A stretch of 16,555 nt of DNA from RGIG7213 sp045652135 (GTDB taxonomy: Bacteria; Bacillota; Clostridia; Oscillospirales; CAG-272). This document shows positions 7,996 through 15,583 of this stretch, in pieces. The notes under the pieces were generated by a model. It was not told the DNA's origin, did no database searches, and saw only the letters and a list, made by a program, of their open reading frames with translations. Position numbers and translations under genes: made by a program. The stretch's first letter is position 1; the number at the start of each line of letters is the position of its first letter. The stretch is from positions 1 through 16,555 of the forward strand of contig JAZRTS010000011.1 in NCBI GenBank assembly GCA_045652135.1, given 5' to 3'.

Positions 7996-10900
7996 ATGGA
8001 TAAGAATATATTTGATTCGATCAAGATCTGTCTGGCGTCTCCCGAAATGATACGCAAATGGTCGTACGGAGAGGTTCTCAAGCCCGAAACGATCAACTAC
8101 AGAACACTTAAAGCTGAAAAAGACGGTCTTTTCTGCGAAAAGATCTTTGGTCCGACGAAGGACTGGGAGTGTCTTTGCGGAAGATATAAGCGTGTAAGAT
8201 ACATGGGCAAAATATGTGAAAAGTGTCACGTCGAGGTCACCACGAAAAAGGTGCGCCGCGAAAGAATGGGACATATTGAGCTTGCCTGCCCTGTATCACA
8301 CATCTGGTATTTCCGCGCAATTCCTTCAAGAATGGGACTTTTGCTTGACATTTCTCCGAGAACTCTTGATAAAGTTCTTTATTTCGGACAGTATATCGTT
8401 ACGGATCCCGGTTCAACGGGACTTAAGCTCAATCAGCCCTTGACTGAGGCTGAATACCGCAAGGAATACGAGCGTCACGAAAACGACTTCAAGGTCGGTA
8501 TGGGCGCTGAAGCTATCAAGGAGCTTCTCCAGAAGCTCGATATCGAAAAGCTTGCCGAAGAACTCAAGGAAGAGCTTAAATCCGCAACAGGTCAGAAGAA
8601 GGTCAAGCTCATCAAGAGACTTGACGTTGTGGAAGCGTTCAGAAAATCAGGCAACAAGCCCGAATGGATGATACTTGACGTCGTTCCCGTTATTCCTCCG
8701 GAAATCCGTCCGATGGTACAGCTCGACGGCGGCAGATTTGCAACGTCTGACCTTAACGACCTTTACAGACGTGTTATCAACCGTAACAACAGACTTAAAA
8801 AGCTTATGGAGCTTATGGCTCCCGAAATAATCATCCGCAACGAAAAGCGTATGCTTCAGGAAGCGGTCGATGCGCTCATTGACAACGGAAGAAGAGGAAA
8901 GCCCGTAACAGGCCCCAACAACAGACCTCTCAAGTCACTTTCCGAAATGCTCAGAGGTAAGCAGGGACGTTTCCGTCAGAATCTTCTCGGTAAGCGTGTT
9001 GACTATTCCGGACGTTCCGTTATCGTCGTAGGCCCCGAGCTCAAGATATACCAGTGCGGTCTTCCCAAGGAAATGGCACTTGAGCTTTTCAAGCCCTTCG
9101 TTATGAAGCGCCTTGTTGAAACACAGAAGGCTTCCAATATCAAGGACGCAAAGAAGAAGGTAGACAAGGTAGAAAGCTTTGTCTGGGATGCACTTGAAAA
9201 CGTTATCAAGGAACACCCCGTTCTTCTCAACCGTGCGCCGACCCTTCACCGTCTTTCAATTCAGGCGTTTGAGCCTGTACTCGTTGACGGCCGTGCTATC
9301 AAGCTTCATCCGCTCGTATGTTCTGCGTTCAACGCTGACTTCGACGGTGACCAGATGCCTGTACACGTTCCGCTTTCCGTTGAGGCTCAGGCAGAGGCAA
9401 GATTCCTTATGCTCTCCGCCAACAACCTTTTGAAGCCTGTTGACGGCCGTGCCGTTGCAGTTCCTTCACAGGATATGGTCCTCGGTTCTTACTACCTCAC
9501 GCTTGCGGCAAAGGATGAAGACCTTGACGCTTATGAGGCATATAAGGCTCAGATCGGCGGAATTCCCGCAATAGATGACGAAAAATACGGAAGATATACG
9601 GTTAAATTCTATGAAGAATCGTGCCTCGGACGCGGTACGGTATTCAAGGATATGGATGAGGCTGTAATGGCTTATGAAAATAAGTGCATCACGCTTCACA
9701 CACCTATCAAGGTAAGAGTTACAAGAGAGATAAACGGTGTTGAAAAGACAGGTATCATCGATGCAACTCTCGGACGACTCATATTCAACGAAAACATTCC
9801 CCAGGACCTCGGCTGGGTAGACAGAAATGATCCTGAGCACTGTCTTGATCTCGAAGTAACGTTTGTTGCTACGAAGGGCAAGCTCGGTGAGATCGTTGAC
9901 AGATGTATCAAAGCGCACGGTGCGGCAGTTACAGCACAGGTGCTTGATAAGATAAAGGCGATGGGCTTCAAGTATTCTACAAGAGGCGCTATATCTATCG
10001 CCGTTCCCGATATGACGATACCGAAGCAGAAGAAGGAACTTCTTGCTGCTGCTGAAAAGAGAGTTGAGCAGATCACTGAATTCTTCAACCACGGTGTTAT
10101 GACGGACGAAGAAAGATACGAAGCAGTCGTTGCAACATGGAACCAGACAACGAATGACGTTACAAACGCACTTCAGGCGTGCCTTGACCTTTATAACCCC
10201 ATCAAGATGATGAGTGACTCCGGTGCCCGTGGTAGTATCAAGCAGATGCGTCAGCTCGCAGGTATGCGTGGTCTTATGTTTGCTACAAGCGGTAAGACGA
10301 TGGAAATTCCGATCAAGTCGAACTTCCGCGAAGGTCTTAACGTCCTTGATTACTTCGTTGGTGCAAGAGGTTCACGTAAGTCCCTTGCCGATACGGCTTT
10401 GCGTACGGCTGACTCAGGTTACCTTACAAGACGTCTTGTTGACGTTTCGCAGGAAGTTATCATTTATGAGGAAAACTGCGGTGCGAAGGAAGGTCTTGTT
10501 GTTTCCGAAATCAGAAACGGCAATGAAACTATCGAAAAGTTCAAGGAAAGACTTTTCGGAAGATATACTGTTCATCCCGTTGTCGATCCCACAACAGGCG
10601 AGGTTATCGCGGATGCGGATGTTATGCTTGACGATGCAATGTGCGACCGCATAATTGCCGCAGGTATCAAAGAGGTTGAAATACGTACGGTTCTCAAGTG
10701 TAAGGCACGTCACGGTGTCTGCGCACACTGCTACGGTATGGACCTTGCAACAACGAAGTCCGTCAACGTCGGTGAAGCTGTCGGTATCATTGCCGCACAG
10801 TCCATCGGTGAACCGGGTACACAGCTTACGATGCGTACGTTCCACACCGGTGGTATCGCAGGTTCTGACATCACGCAGGGTCTTCCCCGTGTCGAAGAAC

Positions 10901-11625
10901 TTTTCGAAGCGCGCAGACCTAAGAAGACGGCTGTTATCTCCGAGCTTGACGGTATAGTTTCTATCGTTGAAACAAAGCGTGCGAGAAACGTTACAGTCAA
11001 GAATGAAAACGGTGAAACATGGACGGTTGCTATCCCGAACATTATGTCGCTTACAGTAAAGAACGGCGACCACGTGTTCAAGGGTGAGCCTATGTCCGAC
11101 GGTAGTATGGCTCCCGGCGATATTCTTCACACGAAGGGACTTTCCGCTGTATACGATTACATCATAACGGAAGTTCAGAAGGTTTACCGCAGCCAGTCCG
11201 TTGATATCAACGACAAGCATATTGAGGTCATCACAAGACAGATGACGAGAAAGATCCGCGTTGAAGATCCGGGTGATACGTCACTTCTGGTCGGAGCGCA
11301 GATCGATATAAACGAATTTAATGACGAAAACGATAAGATCGAGGCGAGAAGAGCCAAAGGCGAGGTTATGCTCCGTCCCGCAACGGGCGAGCCTGTACTC
11401 CTCGGTATCACAAAGGCATCTCTCGGTACGGAATCATTCCTTTCCGCCGCTTCCTTCCAGGAAACGACAAAGGTTCTTACTGATGCCGCTATCAGAGGCA
11501 AGATAGACCACTTACTCGGACTTAAAGAGAACGTCATCATCGGTAAGCTCATCCCTGCAGGTACGGGTATGGATAAATACCGCAGTATCGAGGTTGAAAA
11601 GAATATTGACTTTACAGAGCTTTAA
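7996..11625 (+). CDS. rpoC: DNA-directed RNA polymerase subunit beta'
   Basis: The 1209-residue product is the catalytic beta' subunit. The N-terminal zinc site has C59, C61, C74 and C77 (CLCGRYKRVRYMGKICEKC). The metal-chelating loop NADFDGDQM at 446-454 supplies D448, D450 and D452 for the catalytic magnesium. The second zinc site is C828, C902, C909 and C912 (CKARHGVCAHC, 902-912). The trigger-loop segment begins QLTMRTFHTGG with M946, R947 and H950. Length and domain order match Clostridia, and no insertion or frameshift is visible. AGGAGGG directly after the rpoB stop, about eight bases before the ATG, makes the start secure and shows tight coupling with rpoB. A terminator-like hairpin follows the stop. 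Confidence 0.98.
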   Translation: MDKNIFDSIKICLASPEMIRKWSYGEVLKPETINYRTLKAEKDGLFCEKIFGPTKDWECLCGRYKRVRYMGKICEKCHVEVTTKKVRRERMGHIELACPVSHIWYFRAIPSRMGLLLDISPRTLDKVLYFGQYIVTDPGSTGLKLNQPLTEAEYRKEYERHENDFKVGMGAEAIKELLQKLDIEKLAEELKEELKSATGQKKVKLIKRLDVVEAFRKSGNKPEWMILDVVPVIPPEIRPMVQLDGGRFATSDLNDLYRRVINRNNRLKKLMELMAPEIIIRNEKRMLQEAVDALIDNGRRGKPVTGPNNRPLKSLSEMLRGKQGRFRQNLLGKRVDYSGRSVIVVGPELKIYQCGLPKEMALELFKPFVMKRLVETQKASNIKDAKKKVDKVESFVWDALENVIKEHPVLLNRAPTLHRLSIQAFEPVLVDGRAIKLHPLVCSAFNADFDGDQMPVHVPLSVEAQAEARFLMLSANNLLKPVDGRAVAVPSQDMVLGSYYLTLAAKDEDLDAYEAYKAQIGGIPAIDDEKYGRYTVKFYEESCLGRGTVFKDMDEAVMAYENKCITLHTPIKVRVTREINGVEKTGIIDATLGRLIFNENIPQDLGWVDRNDPEHCLDLEVTFVATKGKLGEIVDRCIKAHGAAVTAQVLDKIKAMGFKYSTRGAISIAVPDMTIPKQKKELLAAAEKRVEQITEFFNHGVMTDEERYEAVVATWNQTTNDVTNALQACLDLYNPIKMMSDSGARGSIKQMRQLAGMRGLMFATSGKTMEIPIKSNFREGLNVLDYFVGARGSRKSLADTALRTADSGYLTRRLVDVSQEVIIYEENCGAKEGLVVSEIRNGNETIEKFKERLFGRYTVHPVVDPTTGEVIADADVMLDDAMCDRIIAAGIKEVEIRTVLKCKARHGVCAHCYGMDLATTKSVNVGEAVGIIAAQSIGEPGTQLTMRTFHTGGIAGSDITQGLPRVEELFEARRPKKTAVISELDGIVSIVETKRARNVTVKNENGETWTVAIPNIMSLTVKNGDHVFKGEPMSDGSMAPGDILHTKGLSAVYDYIITEVQKVYRSQSVDINDKHIEVITRQMTRKIRVEDPGDTSLLVGAQIDINEFNDENDKIEARRAKGEVMLRPATGEPVLLGITKASLGTESFLSAASFQETTKVLTDAAIRGKIDHLLGLKENVIIGKLIPAGTGMDKYRSIEVEKNIDFTEL

Positions 11626-11637
11626 TTAAATGAAAGT

Positions 11638-11700
11638 GGGGGCGACCCTGTGTGACGTGCGATATAACGCCCTTGCATAGGTACGCCCCCGTAATTTTTA
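11638..11700 (+). terminator. Terminator-like hairpin after rpoC, possibly a degenerate repeat
   Basis: GGGGGCG (11638-11644) pairs with CGCCCCC (11684-11690). The stem continues through ACC/GGT and TGTG/CATA with single-base bulges, and a further small GCG/CGC hairpin lies in the loop. GTAATTTTTA follows, a modest T-run. It begins 13 bases after the rpoC stop. The 23-base inner loop is long for a dedicated terminator, and the bulged stem looks like an interspersed palindromic repeat serving as one. The next gene's weak ribosome binding site starts at its 3' end. Confidence 0.6.
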
Positions 11701-11708
11701 GGTTAATT

Positions 11709-14024
11709 ATGAATTTTAAAAAAATATATCCTATATTCGCGGTTCTTGTGATACTTTTCGGCATGCTTCCGCTTGAAACGCAAGCGGTGGGTGAAAAATA
11801 CGATAATGATTTTTCGACCGCCGCATCCCTCAATGAGCTGAACGTGCGTCTGAACGACGGTGAGGTATATGCCGAAAATGGCGAGCTTGTTATAGTGGGC
11901 GCCATGGAATATCCGCCGTCAACAAGGGTTTTCTTCCCGTTTGAATGCGAAAGTGAATTTATTTACGAGATTGACATTTCGTTTGGCGAAGCAATGTCGG
12001 AAAGTGCCGAATGCGGTGTTTTCTTCGGCGCGGACGGTGAAAATGAATACAGACTTACCGCAAGACAAAGCGGCGGAAAAACGTTGTTTGAGCTTTTGTA
12101 TTGCAGTAAGGACGAAACGTTTACCTCACTTTGTGAGCGAGAGCTTGATTGCGGAAGTGAATTTCGCCTGCAGGTAGCCGCTGTCGGCGGTGAACTTTGT
12201 ATAAATGTCAGTGACGAAACGCTTTTCGTCTGCGGTGCGCCGCACCCAACGGTAGGAAGCGCAGGTGTGCATGCAAGACTTATCACATCGCGTTTTGACA
12301 GTGTCAGTATAAGAAACGGAAAGGAAACCGTAAAAAAATTATCGGACAGCTATAATACTGTTGTATACGTTCCGAAAACGGGAATTACCACGCCGCCCGT
12401 GATCATTGAAAAAGATAACGGTAAAAACGTACAGTATGATGTGAATATGAAACGTCAGGCAGTGACGGTATACGATGTGAAAGTGTTTGACGGTATATTG
12501 TCTGTTTTTGAAAATGATAAAAATCTCGGTTCAGTTGATGAAAGGCTCGGTCTTTCTAAAGGACTTACGATACCTGCGTTTTCCGTTTCGGATGAGAATA
12601 CGGCGGCGGTTTTATCCGCGTATCTCATACAGCACGGTATAAAGGATGCGTTCGTAATATCATCGAAAGAAGAAAATATAAAAATTGTGACGGCGGCAAA
12701 TCCGCTTGTCAGAGGGGTGATAGATGCATCGTCATCCATTACCGTCAACGCATCTGAACTTTATAAAAGAGCGCGCAGCGCAGGATGCAGTACGGTTATT
12801 TTGTCTCAGCGAAGTGTAACGCCTAAAACCGTCAACGCGCTTCATTCGGTATTTCTGGCTGTATATACGGTATGCGGAGAAAACAGTACCAATAATGATA
12901 TATATACTTGCCTTTCGTCAGGATGCGATGGAATTATCGGCGATGCCGACGCGGTGATAAGTTATATTGAATCGTTTGAAAATATGACTAATTTCGGTAT
13001 ACCGCTTTCCGTTTCACACGGCGGTGACGGTGCGGCGGCGCCGCTGAATTCGCTGACCGCTGTCATGGCCTCGGCGAGGAACGGTGCGGACGCAATACAG
13101 GTTGACGTATGTATTACGGATGACGGTTGCGCGGTATTGAGTGCGACGGATGAAACGGTATATCTTAATCAGAACGTCAGTATATACGGAACGACTTTAA
13201 GCGAACTTAAAAAGTTTCATTATACTGATGAAAGAATATCAGAGGAAACGATCGCCGCGCTTTCAGAGGTTCTGAAGCATCTTAAGAATGCATATCCCGA
13301 TGTTGTTATATATGCAAAGCTTGCCGATGACAGGACGTTTACGGCTGATGCGGTGAACACAGCGGCAACGGAATACGGAATGGAGTCACGTGTCATAATA
13401 CTTACTGAAAAACGCTCCGTCGCAAAGTACGTTAATGAAAAACTCCGGGTAGGCGCCGACTGTACGGCAAAGGTTTATATACCTTCCAACGCAGATAACA
13501 ATACGGCGGTTTGCTGTATAGAATCGGTAATGCGCGATATAAATTCTTCGTATTTTTCGCAAAATACGAAGCTGACGGCGGAATTTTCTTATCACGCGCG
13601 TTCAAGAGGAATAACGGTCGTTAAAAACGATACAAGAAGTATAAAAAGCCTCGAAATCCAAAAAGACGGCGACGGGAAAATTACCGTTTCCGCAACGCGT
13701 GCCGACGGTACGGTTTACGATGTGACGGACAATGCTGAGTTTGTGACGGTCAGCGGTACGCCGATATTCCACGGAGGACGTGTATCGGGAGAAGGAGTGT
13801 TTGCTATGCGCGTGCCGTTCGCCGACGGATACGTTTATACCAGAAGTATGACGGCGGAGGACAGCTCTGAAAATGATGAAACGGAAGCGGTGCAAAGCGG
13901 TACGGAAGAAAACGGGGATATAATAAAATACATTATAATTGCAGGTTGCGCCGTGATGGTGGCGGGCGGTCTTATATTCTTCGGATTTCTCAAAAAATCT
14001 TCATTCAAGGCAAAAAAAGAATGA
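11709..14024 (+). CDS. Membrane-anchored extracytoplasmic GDPD-like protein, probable pseudoenzyme
   Basis: The 771-residue product has a signal peptide (1-26, ending TQA), a beta-rich jelly-roll-like domain (about 30-205) resembling LamG/DUF1080 folds, and two regions like glycerophosphodiester phosphodiesterase (GDPD) barrels. Region one (about 285-423) resembles a GDPD C-terminal half, with CLSSGCDGIIGDADAVISYI at 401-420. Region two (about 430-640) resembles an N-terminal half: SHGGDGAAAPLNS at 436-448, GADAIQVDV at 459-467, DETVYL at 481-486 and TLSELKK at 496-502. A beta domain, one helix (740-760) and a basic tail follow. Active GDPDs have HRG, PEN, ELD and HD motifs. Here these read HGG, PLN, QVD and TD, so only H437 and D466 of the main catalytic set remain. 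Hydrolysis is unlikely; binding or structural use is inferred. The ATG at 11709 has a weak AGG site and gives a proper signal peptide. No promoter is evident, so it probably depends on rpoC read-through. Confidence 0.75.
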   Translation: MNFKKIYPIFAVLVILFGMLPLETQAVGEKYDNDFSTAASLNELNVRLNDGEVYAENGELVIVGAMEYPPSTRVFFPFECESEFIYEIDISFGEAMSESAECGVFFGADGENEYRLTARQSGGKTLFELLYCSKDETFTSLCERELDCGSEFRLQVAAVGGELCINVSDETLFVCGAPHPTVGSAGVHARLITSRFDSVSIRNGKETVKKLSDSYNTVVYVPKTGITTPPVIIEKDNGKNVQYDVNMKRQAVTVYDVKVFDGILSVFENDKNLGSVDERLGLSKGLTIPAFSVSDENTAAVLSAYLIQHGIKDAFVISSKEENIKIVTAANPLVRGVIDASSSITVNASELYKRARSAGCSTVILSQRSVTPKTVNALHSVFLAVYTVCGENSTNNDIYTCLSSGCDGIIGDADAVISYIESFENMTNFGIPLSVSHGGDGAAAPLNSLTAVMASARNGADAIQVDVCITDDGCAVLSATDETVYLNQNVSIYGTTLSELKKFHYTDERISEETIAALSEVLKHLKNAYPDVVIYAKLADDRTFTADAVNTAATEYGMESRVIILTEKRSVAKYVNEKLRVGADCTAKVYIPSNADNNTAVCCIESVMRDINSSYFSQNTKLTAEFSYHARSRGITVVKNDTRSIKSLEIQKDGDGKITVSATRADGTVYDVTDNAEFVTVSGTPIFHGGRVSGEGVFAMRVPFADGYVYTRSMTAEDSSENDETEAVQSGTEENGDIIKYIIIAGCAVMVAGGLIFFGFLKKSSFKAKKE

Positions 14025-14108
14025 TTTTGTGTAAGTTGCATAAAAAAGATGATTATATCTGTACAAAATTGTAAAACGGCTAAATTCGCAATTTAATCTC
14101 TGTAACTA
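14025..14108. other. Short AT-rich spacer without clear terminator
   Basis: After the GDPD-like gene I see only an AT-rich AAATTG/CAATTT pairing (14066-14094) with a long loop and no T-run. No convincing terminator separates this gene from the next promoter. Confidence 0.4.
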
Positions 14109-14137
14109 TTGACAAAATCGGTTTTTTATGCTATATT
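14109..14137 (+). promoter_or_regulatory. Near-consensus sigma-A promoter of the rpsL-rpsG-fusA operon
   Basis: TTGACA, a 17-base spacer and TATATT form a strong vegetative promoter. The start would be near 14144, giving a leader of about 36 bases before the L7Ae-like ATG at 14180. It allows the str operon to be expressed independently of rpoBC and the GDPD-like gene. Confidence 0.87.
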
Positions 14138-14179
14138 GTTATATGTATGTATATAGTCGGCGGAAACAGGAGGAATAAT

Positions 14180-14431
14180 ATGAGTCCTGCGGATTTTCAC
14201 CCGTCTGAATTAAAGATAGGGCTGAACAGCACGGTCAAGGCCGTGAAGAAAGATTCTGCCGCGATTGTATTCATCGCATACGATGCGGACGACACCGTTA
14301 AGAACAAAATTACGGACTGTGTCGGTGATAAAAATATCACTTTGTGTCCTGATTTTTCGATGCTGCAGCTCGGTGTACTTTGCAGTATCGAGGTTCCGTG
14401 CGCCGTATGCTGTGTGCTTAAAGCACACTGA
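14180..14431 (+). CDS. rplGB: L7Ae/YbxF-family ribosome-associated K-turn-binding protein
   Basis: The 83-residue product fits the L7Ae/L30e/S12e/Gadd45 fold family in length, in position and in two motifs. LKIGLNSTVKAVKK (11-24) matches the G-x-N-x-x-x-K RNA-binding helix with G14, N16 and K20. LQLGVLCSIEVPCAVCCVL (62-80) matches the LGxxCGIEVGAAAVAI segment of YbxF-type proteins. These small cytoplasmic proteins bind kink-turn RNA. In Bacillus subtilis the gene (ybxF) sits between rpoC and rpsL, as here apart from the inserted gene. ATG 14180 is chosen because AGGAGG at 14168-14173 lies six bases upstream. An ATG at 14147 would fall within a few bases of the predicted transcript start. Oddities are six cysteines (47, 56, 68, 74, 77, 78), loss of the glycine after the conserved LGxxC, and an 8-bp palindrome over the last codons (14412-14428). 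Confidence 0.75.
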   Translation: MSPADFHPSELKIGLNSTVKAVKKDSAAIVFIAYDADDTVKNKITDCVGDKNITLCPDFSMLQLGVLCSIEVPCAVCCVLKAH

Positions 14432-14510
14432 ACAAGGTACTCACGTAAGCTTTCGGGTTTGCGTCTGTATAATAGACAACTTATTTTTGAAGAAAGGAGA
14501 GATTCCCGAG

Positions 14511-14930
14511 ATGCCAACCTTTAACCAGTTAGTTAAAAACGGTCGTCACGACAAGAAGTACAAGTCTAAAGTACCGGTACTTCAGAAGGGTTACAACTCC
14601 CTTAAAAAGCGTGCAACTGACCAAAGCTCACCTCAAAAGAGAGGCGTTTGCACAAAGGTAACTACAGCTACACCTAAGAAGCCTAACTCCGCTATCCGTA
14701 AGATCGCAAGAGTTAAGCTCGTTAACGGTCTTGAAGCTACGTGCTACATCCCCGGTATCGGTCATAACCTTCAGGAGCACTCCGTCGTTCTTATCCGCGG
14801 CGGCCGTGTACGTGACCTCCCCGGTGTGCGTTACCACATCATAAGAGGTACTCTTGATACACAGGGTGTTGCAAAGAGAAACCAGAGCCGTTCGCTCTAC
14901 GGCGCAAAGAGAGCAAAGGCAGGCAAATAA
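14511..14930 (+). CDS. rpsL: 30S ribosomal protein S12
   Basis: The 139-residue product is S12, which lines the decoding centre of the 30S subunit and affects accuracy and streptomycin response. SPQKRGVCTKV (40-50), TPKKPNSAIRK (54-64), GHNLQEHSVVLIRGGRV (84-100) and DLPGVRYHIIRG (102-113) are diagnostic. The length fits Firmicutes, which carry an extra segment at about 24-38 compared with the 124-residue E. coli protein. K56 equals E. coli K43 (Met counted). R101 replaces the usual lysine at E. coli K88. D102 is the aspartate that can be methylthiolated. A longer upstream open frame exists, but AAGGAG at 14494-14499 and homology fix the ATG at 14511. The L7Ae-like gene ends 79 bases upstream, and a weak TATAAT at 14468-14473 has no -35. 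Confidence 0.98.
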   Translation: MPTFNQLVKNGRHDKKYKSKVPVLQKGYNSLKKRATDQSSPQKRGVCTKVTTATPKKPNSAIRKIARVKLVNGLEATCYIPGIGHNLQEHSVVLIRGGRVRDLPGVRYHIIRGTLDTQGVAKRNQSRSLYGAKRAKAGK

Positions 14931-15100
14931 TAAGTCTGCAGGTTAAAAAAGTTTCAGCTTTCAGAACTGCAAAAGCCGGGAAGATCCTTTATTCAAAAAT
15001 AAGGTGTTTATTATCAGCCCCGACAGCTTTCTGCACGGACGAAAAGTTATACTTTCGAGTACCAATGATATCATGAAAATTAATGAAGGAGGGAAGTACA
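14931..15100 (+). promoter_or_regulatory. Structured rpsL-rpsG spacer, candidate S7 regulatory region
   Basis: This 170-base gap is long for an operon of this kind. Three small hairpins can be drawn: GCTTT/AAAGC (14957-14976), CCTTtATT/AATAAGG (14986-15004) and CGAAaGT/ACTTTCG (15040-15057, one bulge). The perfect palindrome ATGATATCAT (15065-15074) lies near the rpsG start, and CAGCTTTC occurs twice. In E. coli S7 binds the rpsL-rpsG spacer to repress its own translation. A comparable role here is inference. No strong internal promoter was seen. Confidence 0.4.
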
Positions 15101-15571
15101 GTGCCGAGAAGAGGTCAAATCTCAAAGAGAGACGTTCTGCCGGATCCGCTTTATAACTCTAAGCTTGTTACAAAGCTCATCAACAACATTATGTATGACG
15201 GTAAAAAGGGCGTTGCTCAGAAAATCGTATATGACGCTTTCGCTATCGTAGAAGAAAAGTCAGGAAAGAGTGCTTTGGAAGCTTTCCAGGGCGCACTTGA
15301 CAACATCATGCCGAAGCTTGAGGTCAAGGCTCGCCGTGTCGGCGGTTCAACTTACCAGGTTCCTATGGACGTAAGACCTGAACGTCAGCTTACACTTGGC
15401 TTGCGTTGGATCACAAGATATTCCAGAGAACGTAACGAAAGAACAATGGCAGACCGCCTTGCGGCGGAAATACTCGATGCTATGAACAATTCAGGTGCAT
15501 CGGTTAAGAAGAAAGAAGACACGCACAAAATGGCAGAAGCTAACAAAGCTTTCGCACATTTCAGATGGTAA
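15101..15571 (+). CDS. rpsG: 30S ribosomal protein S7
   Basis: The 156-residue product is S7, which nucleates assembly of the 30S head by binding the 3' major domain of 16S rRNA and contacts E-site tRNA. The N-terminus PRRGQISKRDVLPDPLYNS, the central VKARRVGGSTYQVPMDVRP and the C-terminus EANKAFAHFRW are diagnostic, and the length is the family standard. It starts with GTG at 15101, supported by GGAGGG at 15088-15093. The in-frame extension to 15083 would overlap that site. fusA begins 12 bases after its stop, so translation of the two is closely linked. Confidence 0.98.
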   Translation: MPRRGQISKRDVLPDPLYNSKLVTKLINNIMYDGKKGVAQKIVYDAFAIVEEKSGKSALEAFQGALDNIMPKLEVKARRVGGSTYQVPMDVRPERQLTLGLRWITRYSRERNERTMADRLAAEILDAMNNSGASVKKKEDTHKMAEANKAFAHFRW

Positions 15572-15583
15572 GGAGTGGTTTAA

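Noticed and set aside
10414..11220. 268-codon minus-strand frame inside rpoC
   Set aside because: It lies opposite the most conserved part of rpoC, including the zinc site and trigger loop. It is a by-product of codon bias.
14468..14473. TATAAT just upstream of rpsL as a second promoter
   Set aside because: No -35-like hexamer lies at 16-18 bases and there is no TGn extension, so I did not list it.
14265..14510. N-terminal extension of S12 by 82 codons
   Set aside because: The extension overlaps the L7Ae-like gene in another frame and shares no S12 homology. AAGGAG supports the ATG at 14511.
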